Part shown: piece after piece, positions 35,533 through 45,974 of the stretch
Position numbering within the stretch: position 1 is the stretch's first letter
Layout: the number at the start of each line of letters is the position of its first letter
Assembly (NCBI RefSeq): GCF_011045125.1
Contig: NZ_JAAKZF010000041.1
Span: 1-51,712, forward strand
Reading direction: 5' to 3'
DNA length: 51,712 nucleotides
Source of the DNA: Allomesorhizobium camelthorni
GTDB lineage: Bacteria; Pseudomonadota; Alphaproteobacteria; Rhizobiales; Rhizobiaceae
Program-made: the position numbers and the translations under genes
Notes under the pieces: generated by a model
Database searches by the model: none
Told to the model about the DNA's origin: nothing
The model's input: the letters and a program-made list of their open reading frames with translations, nothing else

Positions 35533-35536
<4 letters not shown>
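35042..35536 (+). CDS. GFA/CENP-V family zinc protein, copy 1
   Basis: A 164-aa GFA-domain protein (glutathione-dependent formaldehyde-activating enzyme fold). Zinc-binding cysteines are in GGCQCGAVRF (C14, C16), CHCRMCQKASG (C33, C35, C38) and GFCPDCGTQL. Despite the family name, most members have no proven formaldehyde role. A GGGAG precedes the ATG at 35042; the frame is open upstream to 34988 but without the domain. It overlaps its paralogue by four bases. Confidence 0.88.
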
Positions 35537-36970
<1,434 letters not shown>

Positions 36971-36979
36971 ACTCGTTGA

Positions 36980-37157
36980 CGACCCCCCTCTGGCCTGCCG
37001 GCCATCTCCCCCTCAAGGGGGGAGATCGGCTCAAGGGGGGAGATCGGCAGCTTGGATGCCTCGCGGTTCCTTTCAACGCTGAAGATTGGCGAAAATCGCT
37101 GCGACAGCCAATCTCCCCCCTTGAGGGGGAGATGCCCGGCAGGGCAGAGGGGGGTCG
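36980..37157. repeat. 178-bp MITE-like palindromic element, copy 2, with an internal duplication
   Basis: The arms 36980-37026 and 37111-37157 match at 45 of 47 positions in inverted orientation. An 18-bp tandem duplication (37012-37029 and 37030-37047, CTCAAGGGGGGAGATCGG) has extended the left arm. The remaining core (from 37045 on) aligns with the reverse complement of the core of copy 1. As in copy 1, AGAGGGGGG at its right edge sits exactly nine bases before the next start codon. Confidence 0.88.
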
Positions 37158-37163
37158 GTGACG

Positions 37164-38792
37164 ATGAGCCGCGCAATGACCAAGCAGCGCATCCACCTGT
37201 TCGACACCACGCTGCGCGACGGCCAGCAGACGCCGGGCGTGGATTTTTCCGTCGAGGACAAGATCGCGATCGCAAAACTGCTCGACGAGTTCAGAGTGGA
37301 CTATGTCGAGGGCGGTTACCCAGGTGCGAACCCGACCGACACCGCATTCTTCGGCGAACAGCGGACGCAATCGGCAAAGTTCGTCGCGTTCGGCATGACC
37401 AAGCGGGCAGGGGTGTCGGCTTCCAACGACCCCGGTCTCGCCGCGCTGGTCCAGTCGAAATCCGACGCGATCTGCTTCGTCGCCAAGAGCTGGGACTATC
37501 ATGTCCGCGTGGCGCTGGGCTGCACCAACGAGGAGAACCTGGAATCCATCACGGCGTCGGTCGAAGCGGCCATCGCCGCGGGCAAGGAGGCGCTGGTCGA
37601 TTGCGAGCATTTCTTCGACGGCTTCAAGGCCAATCCAGACTATGCCCTGGCCTGCGCGAAGGCCGCATGTGACGCCGGCGCGCGCTGGGTGGTACTGTGC
37701 GACACCAATGGCGGCACGCAGCCATCGGAAGTGCGCGACATCGTCGCAAAGGTGATCGCGACGGGAATTCCGGGCGAAAACCTCGGCATCCATGCGCATG
37801 ACGACACCGGTCAGGCGGTCGCAAACTCGCTGGCCGCGGTCCAAGCCGGTGTGCGCCAGGTCCAGGGCACGCTGAACGGCATCGGCGAGCGCTGCGGCAA
37901 CGCCAATCTGACTTCCATCATCCCAACGCTGGTCCTCAAGCCGGCTTTTTGCGAGCGCTTCGAGACCGGCATCTCGGTCGAGGCGCTCGCGGGAATATCG
38001 CGGCTTTCCCGGGCGTTCGATGAATTGCTCAACCGCGCGCCCGAACCCCAGGCGCCCTATGTCGGCATGTCCGCCTTCGCCACCAAGGCCGGCATTCATG
38101 CGTCGGCGCTGGCCAAGGACCCCGCCACCTACGAGCATGTGCCGCCGGAGGCGGTCGGCAACCGGCGCAAGGTCATGGTCTCCGACCAGGGCGGCAAGGC
38201 CAATTTCGTCGCCGAGCTGAAAAGGCGCGGCATCGAAGTGCCGCGGGAAGGCCACCGGCTCGACGCGCTGATCAGCCTGGTCAAGGAGCGTGAGGCGGAG
38301 GGCTACGCCTACGAGGGCGCGGACGCCAGCTTCGAGCTTCTGGCGCGCAAAATGCTGCACACAGTGCCGGAATTCTTCCGCGTCACATCGTTCCGCTGCA
38401 TGGTCGAGCGGCGGTTCGACGCAAACGGCCAGCTGAAGACTGTGTCGGAAGCGATCGTGAAGGTGCTGGTCGACGGCGAGGAGAAGATGTCGGTGGCCGA
38501 GGGGCACGGGCCGGTCAACGCTCTCGACCTGGCGCTGCGCAAGGATCTCGGCAAGTTCCAGCACGAGATCGGCGACCTCGAACTGGTCGACTACAAGGTG
38601 CGCATCCTGAACGGCGGCACCGAGGCGGTCACCCGCGTGCTGATCGAATCGCGCGACGCCGCAGGCGGGCGCTGGTGGACGGTCGGGGTGTCCGACAACA
38701 TTATCGACGCATCCTTCCAGGCATTGATGGACTCTATTGTCTTCAAGCTGATGAAGAACCGCGACATGGCGGGGCTGGTCGCGGCGGAGTAG
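37164..38792 (+). CDS. cimA: (R)-citramalate synthase
   Basis: A 542-aa enzyme of the LeuA/citramalate synthase family, which condenses pyruvate with acetyl-CoA to citramalate for the threonine-independent isoleucine route. The TIM barrel (about residues 5-280) has DTTLRDGQQTPGVDFS and the metal-binding GIHAHDDTG near 210. The C-terminal LeuA-type dimerisation domain (about 400-535) is present, with a GGTEAVTRVLIESRD segment. The QQTPG and VDYVEGGYPGANPTD features favour CimA over 2-isopropylmalate synthase. Three start codons lie close together (GTG 37158, ATG 37164, ATG 37173); 37164 has the best spacing from the repeat-borne AGAGGGGGG. Confidence 0.92.
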   Translation: MSRAMTKQRIHLFDTTLRDGQQTPGVDFSVEDKIAIAKLLDEFRVDYVEGGYPGANPTDTAFFGEQRTQSAKFVAFGMTKRAGVSASNDPGLAALVQSKSDAICFVAKSWDYHVRVALGCTNEENLESITASVEAAIAAGKEALVDCEHFFDGFKANPDYALACAKAACDAGARWVVLCDTNGGTQPSEVRDIVAKVIATGIPGENLGIHAHDDTGQAVANSLAAVQAGVRQVQGTLNGIGERCGNANLTSIIPTLVLKPAFCERFETGISVEALAGISRLSRAFDELLNRAPEPQAPYVGMSAFATKAGIHASALAKDPATYEHVPPEAVGNRRKVMVSDQGGKANFVAELKRRGIEVPREGHRLDALISLVKEREAEGYAYEGADASFELLARKMLHTVPEFFRVTSFRCMVERRFDANGQLKTVSEAIVKVLVDGEEKMSVAEGHGPVNALDLALRKDLGKFQHEIGDLELVDYKVRILNGGTEAVTRVLIESRDAAGGRWWTVGVSDNIIDASFQALMDSIVFKLMKNRDMAGLVAAE

Positions 38793-38863
38793 GCGCGATC
38801 CATAAGCGAAACGCCACAGCGCATCAGAAAATTGAAATGGTGCTCCGGCGCGCTGCGGCCCAT

Positions 38864-39781
38864 ATGACCCCGATGACGACAGAGACCCTGACCGCCAGAG
38901 ACAGCGCGACCCGCGGATTTTTGTTCGGGCTGTCGGCCTATCTTCTTTGGGGCTTCCTGCCCTTTTACATGAAGGCTGTGGCGCATATTCCGGCGGCCGA
39001 AGTAGTGGCTCACCGGGTCATCTGGTCGGTGCCGGTTGCCGGAGCGCTGTTGATCTGGATGGGCCGTACCGCCGATATCAAGCTGGCGCTGCGTTCGCCG
39101 CGGACCCTGGCCATGGGCGGGCTTACCGCTGCGCTGATCACGGTGAACTGGGGCGTCTATGTCTGGGCCATTGCCGCCGACCGGGCGCTGGAAACCGCAC
39201 TCGGCTATTACATCAATCCGCTGTTCAGCGTCTTTCTCGGCGCGGTGCTTCTTGGCGAGAAGCTGAGCCGCGCCCAGATCGCGGCCATCGCACTCGCGGT
39301 GGCGGCGGTGGCGCTGCTGACATGGGAAGCCGGCGGCCTGCCCTGGGTGTCGATTGCGCTGGCCCTCAGCTGGGGTTTTTATGCGTTCTTCAAGAAGACG
39401 CTGCCGATCGGGCCTGCTCAGGGCTTCTTCCTCGAAATACTCGTCCTGAGCATACCGGCCATCGGCTATATCGGCTGGCTGGGAGCCTCGGGCGCAGGCC
39501 ATTTCGGGCGAACCGGAGCCGCCGACATCTGGCTTCTTCTTGGCTGCGGCCTGGTCACGGCGGTGCCGCTCATTCTCTATGCGAACGGCGCGAAGCTGCT
39601 TCGGCTGTCGACCATCGGCATCATGCAGTACATCGCGCCGACGATGATTTTCGTGATCGCGATCTTCATCTTCCACGAACCGTTCAGCAGCACCCGTGCG
39701 ATCGCGTTCGCGATGATCTGGACCGCTCTTGCGATCTATTCCTGGTCGATGTTCTTCCGCCGGACGGAAACGGCTAGTTAA
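38864..39781 (+). CDS. rarD: EamA-family transporter RarD
   Basis: A 305-aa inner-membrane protein with ten predicted helices in the DMT/EamA fold. It begins RDSATRGFLFGLSAYLLWGFLPFYMK, then AAEVVAHRVIWSVP, NWGVYVWAIAADRALETALGYYINPLFSV and the later IGIMQYIAPTMIF, all characteristic of RarD. Transport substrate is unproven. The start is either ATG 38864 or ATG 38873; neither has a strong ribosome site. Its stop overlaps the convergent DUF1428 stop by four bases. Confidence 0.92.
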   Translation: MTPMTTETLTARDSATRGFLFGLSAYLLWGFLPFYMKAVAHIPAAEVVAHRVIWSVPVAGALLIWMGRTADIKLALRSPRTLAMGGLTAALITVNWGVYVWAIAADRALETALGYYINPLFSVFLGAVLLGEKLSRAQIAAIALAVAAVALLTWEAGGLPWVSIALALSWGFYAFFKKTLPIGPAQGFFLEILVLSIPAIGYIGWLGASGAGHFGRTGAADIWLLLGCGLVTAVPLILYANGAKLLRLSTIGIMQYIAPTMIFVIAIFIFHEPFSSTRAIAFAMIWTALAIYSWSMFFRRTETAS

Positions 39782-40134
39782 AACTCCAGCAGCGTCTGGA
39801 AACCGCCATAGATCATGCGCTTGCCGTCGAAGGGGGCCTTGGACATGTCCATCTGGTCCAGCCGCGGATCGGCCATCGCCTTTTCGTTGACCGCATCGCG
39901 ATGCTCGCGCGATTTATAGGTGATCCAGGAGAATACGACCGACTCGCCGTCCTTCTGCTGTACAGCCCGTGGGAAAGAGGTGAGTTCGCCATTGGGCACG
40001 TCGTCGGCGATGCATTCGACATAGGACAGTGCGCCGTGGTCCATCCACACCTCGCCGGCCGTCTTAGCGATCTTCTTGTATTCATCCAACCTGTCCGTCT
40101 GCACGGCCAGCACGAAACCATCGACATAGGGCAT
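39778..40134 (-). CDS. DUF1428 family protein
   Basis: A 118-aa protein of the DUF1428 family (PF07237), which has a ferredoxin-like dimeric alpha-beta barrel fold. It starts MPYVDGFVLAVQTDRLDEYKKIAKTAGEVWMDHGALSYVECIADDVP, and continues with FSWITYKSREHRDAVNEKAMADPRL and the end KRMIYGGFQTLLEF, which are the family landmarks. Function unknown. Confidence 0.9.
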   Translation of the reverse strand: MPYVDGFVLAVQTDRLDEYKKIAKTAGEVWMDHGALSYVECIADDVPNGELTSFPRAVQQKDGESVVFSWITYKSREHRDAVNEKAMADPRLDQMDMSKAPFDGKRMIYGGFQTLLEF

Positions 40135-40213
40135 TGGGACGTTCCTTCATTACGGATTGGGAAAGCGCGCAACGACCGGAGCGGGGGCAGGGTTCCCTGG
40201 CCGCAGGAACAGC

Positions 40214-40825
40214 CTACATCTTCTCTATGACCGATTGTACGCCTTCGGTCGGTGCGTCGACCGACGCGCCTTCGGTCAGGAGCGCCGCGACGACCGCCTC
40301 GGCGCGGCTGATCACCAAAGGCCTGACGAGATGCGACGTGTGGACGAAGCCCTCGGCTCGCATGTGGTCGATAAGGGTCATCATCGGATCCCAGAAGCCT
40401 TCGATATTGGCGAACACGATCGGCTTGCGGTGATGGCCGAGCTGGGCCCAGGTCATGATCTCGACGATCTCCTCGACCGTGCCGATGCCGCCGGGCAGCG
40501 CCACAAAGGCGTCGGATTTCTCGAACATCGTGTGCTTGCGCTGATGCATGTCCTCGGTGATGACCAACTCGTCGAGCTTGCCGAGCGCGGGTTCGGTCGC
40601 TTCCCGGTTGACGAGGAAGCGCGGGATGATGCCCGTCACCTTGCCGCCGGCGCGCATCGCGCTATCGGCAACGGCGCCCATTATACCCTTGGTGCCGCCA
40701 CCATAGACGAGGCGCAGGCCGGCTTCGGCGATAGAGCGCCCGAGCGTGTGTCCCGCCTTCATGTAGACGTCGCTGCGGCCCGGCGATGAGCCGCAATAGA
40801 CGCAGACGGATCGAATCGTGTTCAT
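40214..40825 (-). CDS. LOG-family cytokinin riboside 5'-phosphate phosphoribohydrolase-like protein
   Basis: A 203-aa member of the TIGR00730/LOG family. The fold starts SVCVYCGSSPGRSD, with LVYGGGTKGIMGAVADSAM, the MHQRKHTMFEKSDAFVALPGGIGTVEEI core containing the catalytic PGGxGTxxE motif and its Arg/Glu pair, and FWDPMMTLIDHM. Known members hydrolyse AMP or cytokinin ribotides to the free base, and bacterial homologues are often AMP nucleosidase-like. A role in cytokinin release is possible in a plant-associated host but not shown. It is divergent from the LysM gene across 113 bp. Confidence 0.9.
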   Translation of the reverse strand: MNTIRSVCVYCGSSPGRSDVYMKAGHTLGRSIAEAGLRLVYGGGTKGIMGAVADSAMRAGGKVTGIIPRFLVNREATEPALGKLDELVITEDMHQRKHTMFEKSDAFVALPGGIGTVEEIVEIMTWAQLGHHRKPIVFANIEGFWDPMMTLIDHMRAEGFVHTSHLVRPLVISRAEAVVAALLTEGASVDAPTEGVQSVIEKM

Positions 40826-40938
40826 GTTCAGATTGGTGATTGCCTACGCAACTGTGGTCAAGTCTCAACAGGGGCTTTTTCTTGTCGATTGGGCTAAAAC
40901 AGGCTAGACCCGCCTTAGGCGGCTAAGGGGCAGGCAAT

Positions 40939-42855
40939 ATGGCGTTGACACCGATAAAGGCTCTTCTGTTTCTCGCGGGCGGCGCAGCCGCCGCGGGCGG
41001 GGTGGCCTATGTGTCGGGCGTGTTCGATCCTTACCTAGACCCCGATGCAAAAATGGCCTCCGCTCCGGCTCCCGAGGCATCCGAAACGCCGGCTCCCGGA
41101 GCATCCCAGGCCAACCCCAAGATGGCGAGGCTGCCTCAGCCTCCGGGCGCAAATGTTCCCGCCGGCGAAGCTCCTGCTGCGGGAACGCCCGCGCAGGAAG
41201 TCCTGCCGCCTTCCTTCGACGTGGTTCGCGTCGAGGGCGATGGTTCGATCGTCATCGCCGGTAAGGCTGTAGCGGATGCAACGGTCGAGATCGTCACCGG
41301 CGCACGTGTCATCGGCAATGCGGTAGCCGGGCCTGACGGCGACTTCGCCGTTGTTATCGACGAGCCGCTGAAACCCGGCGGACACCAGATCGTGCTTCGC
41401 TCGACCGCCCCCGACAACGTTGTCGCCACATCGCTGGAAACCGCCGTCGTATCCATTCCCGAGAAGCCGGACGGACAGGTGCTTGCGCTGGTGGAGAAAC
41501 CGGGAGAACCGAGCAAGTTGATTACCGTTCCCGAGCCGCAGCCGGCGCCGTCGTTGAAGGGCGATGCCGCTGCGCCGGAAGCGCCAGCCTCGGCCGGGGC
41601 GGCTCCGGCGGCTCCAGAGGAAAAGCCCACGAGCGGCGAACCAGAGGCGTCCGCTTCGGCCGAGGCGGAAGCGCCCGCTGAGGAAGCGCCGCCGGCCGAG
41701 CAGCCGGCTACAGCGCAAGCGCCCGAACCGGCGCCGGCCGATGCGGCGTCCGGCAAGCCGGCGGAACAAGCTGCGGCGGCGAAACCCGACCAGGAACCGG
41801 TCCAACTCGCGCCGAGCGCGCCTTCCGGCGAGCCGCAGGTCACGGTCGAGGCTGTCGAGATCGAGGGCCGCAAGGTGTTCGTCGCCGGCGTGGCGGATCC
41901 GGGCCGCAAGGTCCGCGTCTATGCGAACGACATATTGCTGGGCGACGCCGATGCCTCGCCGAGCGGCCGCTTCCTGATCGAGACCGAGCGCGACCTGCCG
42001 GTCGGAGACTACATCATTCGCGCCGACGCGCTGGAGCCGGACGGCGTGAAAGTCGCCGCGCGCGCGGCCGTGCCCTTCGAGCGCGAGGAGGGCGAAAATC
42101 TTGCTGCGGTTGCTCCGTCGGCCCCGCAAGCCGAGCCGCCCGCAACCGGCGCGGATCGACCAGCCGCTGCCGCACCGACTGCGGCAGCGCCGCAGTCCGC
42201 CGCTCCGACGCCGGCCAAGCCGTCGGCTGAACCCGACGCAAAACCGTCTGCCGAAGCACAAGCCTCCACCGAGGCGCCGGCATCCGGCGAGCCATCCCTG
42301 TCCGCCGATACGCCGGCCGCTCCAGACGCAACGCCGCCAATCACTCCTCCGGCCACGGCCGATGCTTCTCCACCCGCTTCAGGCACCGAGGCTCCACAGC
42401 CCGCCACTCCTCCGACCGCAACTGCAGAGGCGGATGCACCGTCAACTCAGCCTACGGAACAGCCCGGCGAATCGGCTGCCGCTTCGGCCGGAGGCACGAC
42501 GGCGCCTGCTTCCGAATCGACGCCGACTACTTCCGCAGAGGTTGAGACGGCGAAACCAGCGACGAATTCCGAAGTCGCGGCCGCGCCCGAAGGGATGCCA
42601 CTCGCGCCGAAACTCGAAAGTGCGCCCGGCGCCGTCATTATCCGCCGCGGCGACTCGCTGTGGCGGATTTCGCGCCGCGTCTATGGGTTGGGCGTGCGCT
42701 ACTCGACGATTTATCTGGCCAATCAGGAACAGATCAGCGATCCCGACCTCATCTGGCCGGGTCAGGTGTTCAAGGTTCCGGAAAAGACCAGCGAAGGCGA
42801 AGAAGCCGACATGAAGGCCGTTGGCGAGCAGGCGGTCACGACCACTACCCAATAA
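40939..42855 (+). CDS. LysM-domain envelope protein with two Ig-like modules
   Basis: A 638-aa protein with an N-terminal hydrophobic helix (about residues 5-28), probably a signal anchor or signal peptide. Two related beta-rich modules follow: one at about 92-172 (VVRVEGDGSIVIAGKAVADATVEIV) and one at about 300-375 (VEAVEIEGRKVFVAGVADPGRKVRVYANDILLG). Between and after them lie long Ala/Pro/Glu-rich linkers, nearly 300 residues in total. The C-terminal LysM motif (about 565-614, VIIRRGDSLWRISRRVYG...IWPGQVFKVP) binds peptidoglycan. The architecture fits a periplasm-spanning wall-binding protein. The name LysM peptidoglycan-binding protein is well supported; the function is not. Confidence 0.87.
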   Translation: MALTPIKALLFLAGGAAAAGGVAYVSGVFDPYLDPDAKMASAPAPEASETPAPGASQANPKMARLPQPPGANVPAGEAPAAGTPAQEVLPPSFDVVRVEGDGSIVIAGKAVADATVEIVTGARVIGNAVAGPDGDFAVVIDEPLKPGGHQIVLRSTAPDNVVATSLETAVVSIPEKPDGQVLALVEKPGEPSKLITVPEPQPAPSLKGDAAAPEAPASAGAAPAAPEEKPTSGEPEASASAEAEAPAEEAPPAEQPATAQAPEPAPADAASGKPAEQAAAAKPDQEPVQLAPSAPSGEPQVTVEAVEIEGRKVFVAGVADPGRKVRVYANDILLGDADASPSGRFLIETERDLPVGDYIIRADALEPDGVKVAARAAVPFEREEGENLAAVAPSAPQAEPPATGADRPAAAAPTAAAPQSAAPTPAKPSAEPDAKPSAEAQASTEAPASGEPSLSADTPAAPDATPPITPPATADASPPASGTEAPQPATPPTATAEADAPSTQPTEQPGESAAASAGGTTAPASESTPTTSAEVETAKPATNSEVAAAPEGMPLAPKLESAPGAVIIRRGDSLWRISRRVYGLGVRYSTIYLANQEQISDPDLIWPGQVFKVPEKTSEGEEADMKAVGEQAVTTTTQ

Positions 42856-42882
42856 TACCTCCGGTCCTTGCCGTTCAAAGCT

Positions 42883-42909
42883 CCATCGTCTATCGTCGAT
42901 AGACGATGG
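42883..42909. promoter_or_regulatory. 27-bp perfect palindrome over the arsR start codon
   Basis: Two 13-bp arms, CCATCGTCTATCG and CGATAGACGATGG, are exact inverted repeats around a single T at 42896. The ATG of the ArsR gene (42906-42908) lies inside the right arm. This is the most likely operator of the ArsR protein. It would block both transcription and the ribosome region when bound. Confidence 0.8.
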
Positions 42910-43244
42910 ACGTTTCTCCTTCCTCCGATTTCAACGAATGCGGTTCCGCGTCCGCCAAGGCGCTGGCGGCGAAACTCGCGGCCCTGTCGCACCCGGCCAG
43001 AATTGAAATCCTGAAGCATCTTTCCGGCAACCGCGCCTGCTGCTGCAAGGACGTCGTCCAGCAACTGGATCTGGCGCAATCGACCGTATCGCAGCATCTG
43101 AAGGTGCTGGTCGAGGCAGGGCTGGTGCGGTTTTCGGCGGAACGTCAGCGCTCGCTTTACGAGATCGACCGCGAGGCTTTGGCTGGCATCTCCGCCTCCG
43201 TAGCCGGCCTCGTCGACACCTGCTGTTCCAGCCGGCCTGCATAA
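42906..43244 (+). CDS. ArsR-family transcriptional regulator
   Basis: A 112-aa winged-helix repressor. The DNA-binding domain has LAALSHPARIEILKHLSGNRACCCKDVVQQLDLAQSTVSQHLKVLVEAGLVRFSAERQRSLYEI. A triple Cys (about residues 38-40) sits where metal-sensing ArsR proteins have their ELCVCDL motif, and CC also occurs near the C-terminus (CCSSRPA), so thiol-based metal or metalloid sensing is plausible. The start at 42906 is forced: an in-frame stop (42900-42902) lies two codons upstream. There is no ribosome site before it, so the mRNA may be leaderless. It is 63 bases from the Atm1-type exporter gene. Confidence 0.88.
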   Translation: MDVSPSSDFNECGSASAKALAAKLAALSHPARIEILKHLSGNRACCCKDVVQQLDLAQSTVSQHLKVLVEAGLVRFSAERQRSLYEIDREALAGISASVAGLVDTCCSSRPA

Positions 43245-43307
43245 TCCCGAAAGTCGCGGACTTTCCGGCAGGACCATGCCCGCTGACAAATCAAAGGCAA
43301 TGACTTA

Positions 43308-45182
43308 GTGGCAAAAACCGTTTCCGCAGGCTCGACCTTCAGCACCCTGCTCAACCTGTGGCCCTATATGTGGCCGACCGACCGCCCCGATTTGAAGGCG
43401 CGGGTGGTGTGGGCGACGGTTTTCCTGTTCGTGGCAAAGCTAGTGCTCGTGGCGGTGCCGTATTTCTTCAAGTGGGCGACCGACGCGCTGGCGGGCGACG
43501 CCAAGGCGCCGCCGCCTCTGCCCGACTTCATGCTCGGTCCGGTGGCGCTGGTCATCGCCTACAATGTCGTGCGTGTCGTGCAGGTCGGGTTGAACCAGCT
43601 GCGCGATGCGCTGTTTGCGCGCGTCGGCCAGCACGCCGTCCGCCAGCTTGCCTACCGCACCTTCGTGCACATGCACGATCTGTCGCTGCGCTTTCACCTG
43701 GAGCGGCGCACCGGCGGCCTGTCGCGGATCATCGAGCGCGGCACGAAGGGCATCGAGACCATCGTCCGCTTCACCATCCTCAACACCGTGCCGACGGTGC
43801 TGGAATTCGCGCTGACGGCGGTCATCTTCGCGCTCGCTTATGGCTGGCTCTATGTGCTGGTCGTGGCCGTCACGGTGGCGGCCTATACCTGGTTCACCGT
43901 CTGGGCGAGCGACTGGCGCATCGCCATCCGCCGCGAGATGAACGATAGCGATACCGACGCCAACACCAAGGCGATCGACTCGCTGCTCAATTTCGAAACG
44001 GTGAAATATTTCAACAATGAGCACATGGAAGCGCAGCGCTTCGACCGCTCCATGGCGCGCTACGAGACTGCCGCGACCAAAACCTGGACCTCGCTTGGCT
44101 GGCTGAACTTCGGGCAGGGCGTGATCTTCGGCGGCGGCATGGTCATTGTCATGTGCCTTTCCGCCCTCGAAGTCATGGCCGGAACGCAAACGATCGGCGA
44201 TTTCGTCTTCATCAACGCCATGCTGATGCAGCTTTCGGTGCCGCTCAACTTCATCGGCTTCATCTACCGCGAAATCCGCCAGGGCCTGACTGACATAGAG
44301 CAGATGTTCGACCTTCTGGACGTGAAGCAGGAGGTGGTCGACCGGCCGGGAGCAAAGCCGCTTGTCGTCAGCGAAGGCAAGGTCGAGTTTCGCGACGTGC
44401 ATTTCTCCTACGATGCCAACCGGCAGATCCTGAAGGGTGTCAGCTTCGAAGTTCCTGCGGGCAAGACAATCGCCATCGTCGGGCCGTCCGGGGCGGGCAA
44501 GTCGACGGTCTCGCGGCTCCTGTTCCGCTTCTACGATATTCAGAGCGGTGCGATCCTGATCGACGGGCAGGACATTCGCGATGTGACCCAGGAAAGCCTG
44601 CGCGCCGCCATCGGCATGGTGCCGCAGGATACGGTGCTGTTCAACGACACCATCGCCTACAATGTCCGATACGGCCGAACCGACGCGACCGACGAAGAGG
44701 TGCAGAAGGCCGCAGAACTCGCGCAGATCGGCGGGTTTATCGAGAGCCTGCCGGGCGGCTACGCATCCATGGTTGGCGAGCGCGGGCTGAAGCTGTCGGG
44801 CGGCGAGAAGCAGCGTGTGGCGATCGCCCGCACCATCCTCAAGGCGCCGCCGATCCTGATGCTCGACGAGGCGACCTCGGCGCTCGACACCCATACCGAG
44901 CAGGAGATCCAGGCCGCGCTCGACATGGTCAGCCGCGGGCGCACGACCATCGTCATCGCCCACCGCCTGTCCACGGTGATTTCCGCGGACGAGATCATCG
45001 TGCTCAAGGACGGGCAGATCGCTGAGCGCGGCACTCACGCCGACTTGCTGCGCCAAAGGGGTCTCTACGCCTCCATGTGGGATCGCCAGCGCGAAGCCAC
45101 CGAGGCCGAGGAGCGCCTGCGCATCGCCAGGGAAGCCGACGAGTTCGGTGTGGTGGTTCGCCGCCGCACAGCCGAGCTCTGA
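43308..45182 (+). CDS. Atm1-type ABC exporter
   Basis: A 624-aa half-transporter of the ABCB7/Atm1 family. Six transmembrane helices (about residues 30-320) carry family segments such as YNVVRVVQVGLNQLRDALFARVGQHAVRQ and FHLERRTGGLSRIIERGTKGIE. The nucleotide-binding domain (about 355-590) has Walker A GPSGAGKST (391-399), signature LSGGEKQR (about 497-504) and Walker B ILMLDEATSALD (about 515-526). Bacterial Atm1 exports glutathione-based metal or sulphur compounds. The start is GTG at 43308, with AAAGG at 43293-43297; a preceding ATG runs into a stop after one codon. Follows the ArsR gene on the same strand. Confidence 0.92.
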   Translation: MAKTVSAGSTFSTLLNLWPYMWPTDRPDLKARVVWATVFLFVAKLVLVAVPYFFKWATDALAGDAKAPPPLPDFMLGPVALVIAYNVVRVVQVGLNQLRDALFARVGQHAVRQLAYRTFVHMHDLSLRFHLERRTGGLSRIIERGTKGIETIVRFTILNTVPTVLEFALTAVIFALAYGWLYVLVVAVTVAAYTWFTVWASDWRIAIRREMNDSDTDANTKAIDSLLNFETVKYFNNEHMEAQRFDRSMARYETAATKTWTSLGWLNFGQGVIFGGGMVIVMCLSALEVMAGTQTIGDFVFINAMLMQLSVPLNFIGFIYREIRQGLTDIEQMFDLLDVKQEVVDRPGAKPLVVSEGKVEFRDVHFSYDANRQILKGVSFEVPAGKTIAIVGPSGAGKSTVSRLLFRFYDIQSGAILIDGQDIRDVTQESLRAAIGMVPQDTVLFNDTIAYNVRYGRTDATDEEVQKAAELAQIGGFIESLPGGYASMVGERGLKLSGGEKQRVAIARTILKAPPILMLDEATSALDTHTEQEIQAALDMVSRGRTTIVIAHRLSTVISADEIIVLKDGQIAERGTHADLLRQRGLYASMWDRQREATEAEERLRIAREADEFGVVVRRRTAEL

Positions 45183-45272
45183 GCGCCGGACAAGCGGTTC
45201 CGGATTGCCGCGTTGCGGCGGGCGGTGCTTTCGGCTAAGCAGACCGCATTCAACCGGAGCCGCCCGCGCGCG

Positions 45273-45971
45273 ATGAGCCTCGTCGACACCGTCAAGAACG
45301 TTTTCGTGCCGATACACCGCGAAGGCTATCCTTTCATCGGCGCTTTCGCGGGCGCAGCGCTGATCCTTGGCCTGTTCTCGACAAGCCTGTTCTGGATCGG
45401 CCTCATCCTGACCGGCTGGTGCGCCTACTTCTTCCGGGATCCCGAACGCGTCACGCCGGTCGACGACCGGTTGGTTATCAGCCCCGCCGACGGCGTGGTT
45501 TCGGCCGTAGGCCCGGCGGTTCCGCCGCGCGAACTTGGCCTCGGAACGGGCGAGATGACGCGGATTTCCGTGTTCATGAATGTCTTCTCCTGCCATGTGA
45601 ACCGCTCGCCGGTGCGTGGCCGCATCACCCGCATCGAGCATCGGCCGGGCAAGTTCCTCAACGCCGAGCTGGACAAGGCGAGCAGCGAGAACGAGCGCAA
45701 CGGCCTCGTCATCGAAAGCCCCAACGGCACCGTCGCCGCCGTGCAGATCGCCGGGCTGGTCGCACGGCGCATCGTCTGCTTCGCCGAGGCGAACGGCAAT
45801 GTCGCGGTCGGCGAGCGCATCGGCCTGATCCGCTTCGGGTCGCGCGTCGACGTGTTCCTGCCGCTCGATGCGACGCCGCGCGTGGCGGTCGGGCAGACCG
45901 CAATTGCTGGCGAAACGGTGGTCGCTGAGTTCGGCGGCGGCGCGGCCACGCCGCTTGTGCGGGTTTCCTGA
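45273..45971 (+). CDS. psd: phosphatidylserine decarboxylase proenzyme
   Basis: A 232-aa membrane-associated enzyme making phosphatidylethanolamine from phosphatidylserine. It is the short type that self-cleaves to give a pyruvoyl group. An N-terminal hydrophobic segment (about residues 20-52) is followed by [41 protein letters not shown] and the processing site in [12 protein letters not shown], with cleavage between Gly189 and Ser190. ATG 45273 is chosen: the protein then begins like homologues ([22 protein letters not shown]). pssA starts three bases after the stop. Confidence 0.95.
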   Translation: MSLVDTVKNVFVPIHREGYPFIGAFAGAALILGLFSTSLFWIGLILTGWCAYFFRDPERVTPVDDRLVISPADGVVSAVGPAVPPRELGLGTGEMTRISVFMNVFSCHVNRSPVRGRITRIEHRPGKFLNAELDKASSENERNGLVIESPNGTVAAVQIAGLVARRIVCFAEANGNVAVGERIGLIRFGSRVDVFLPLDATPRVAVGQTAIAGETVVAEFGGGAATPLVRVS

Positions 45972-45974
45972 GCG

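Noticed and set aside
41035-42261. Arg/Gly-rich minus-strand frame over the LysM gene
   Set aside because: Produced by antisense reading of the Ala/Pro/Glu linkers; low-complexity only.
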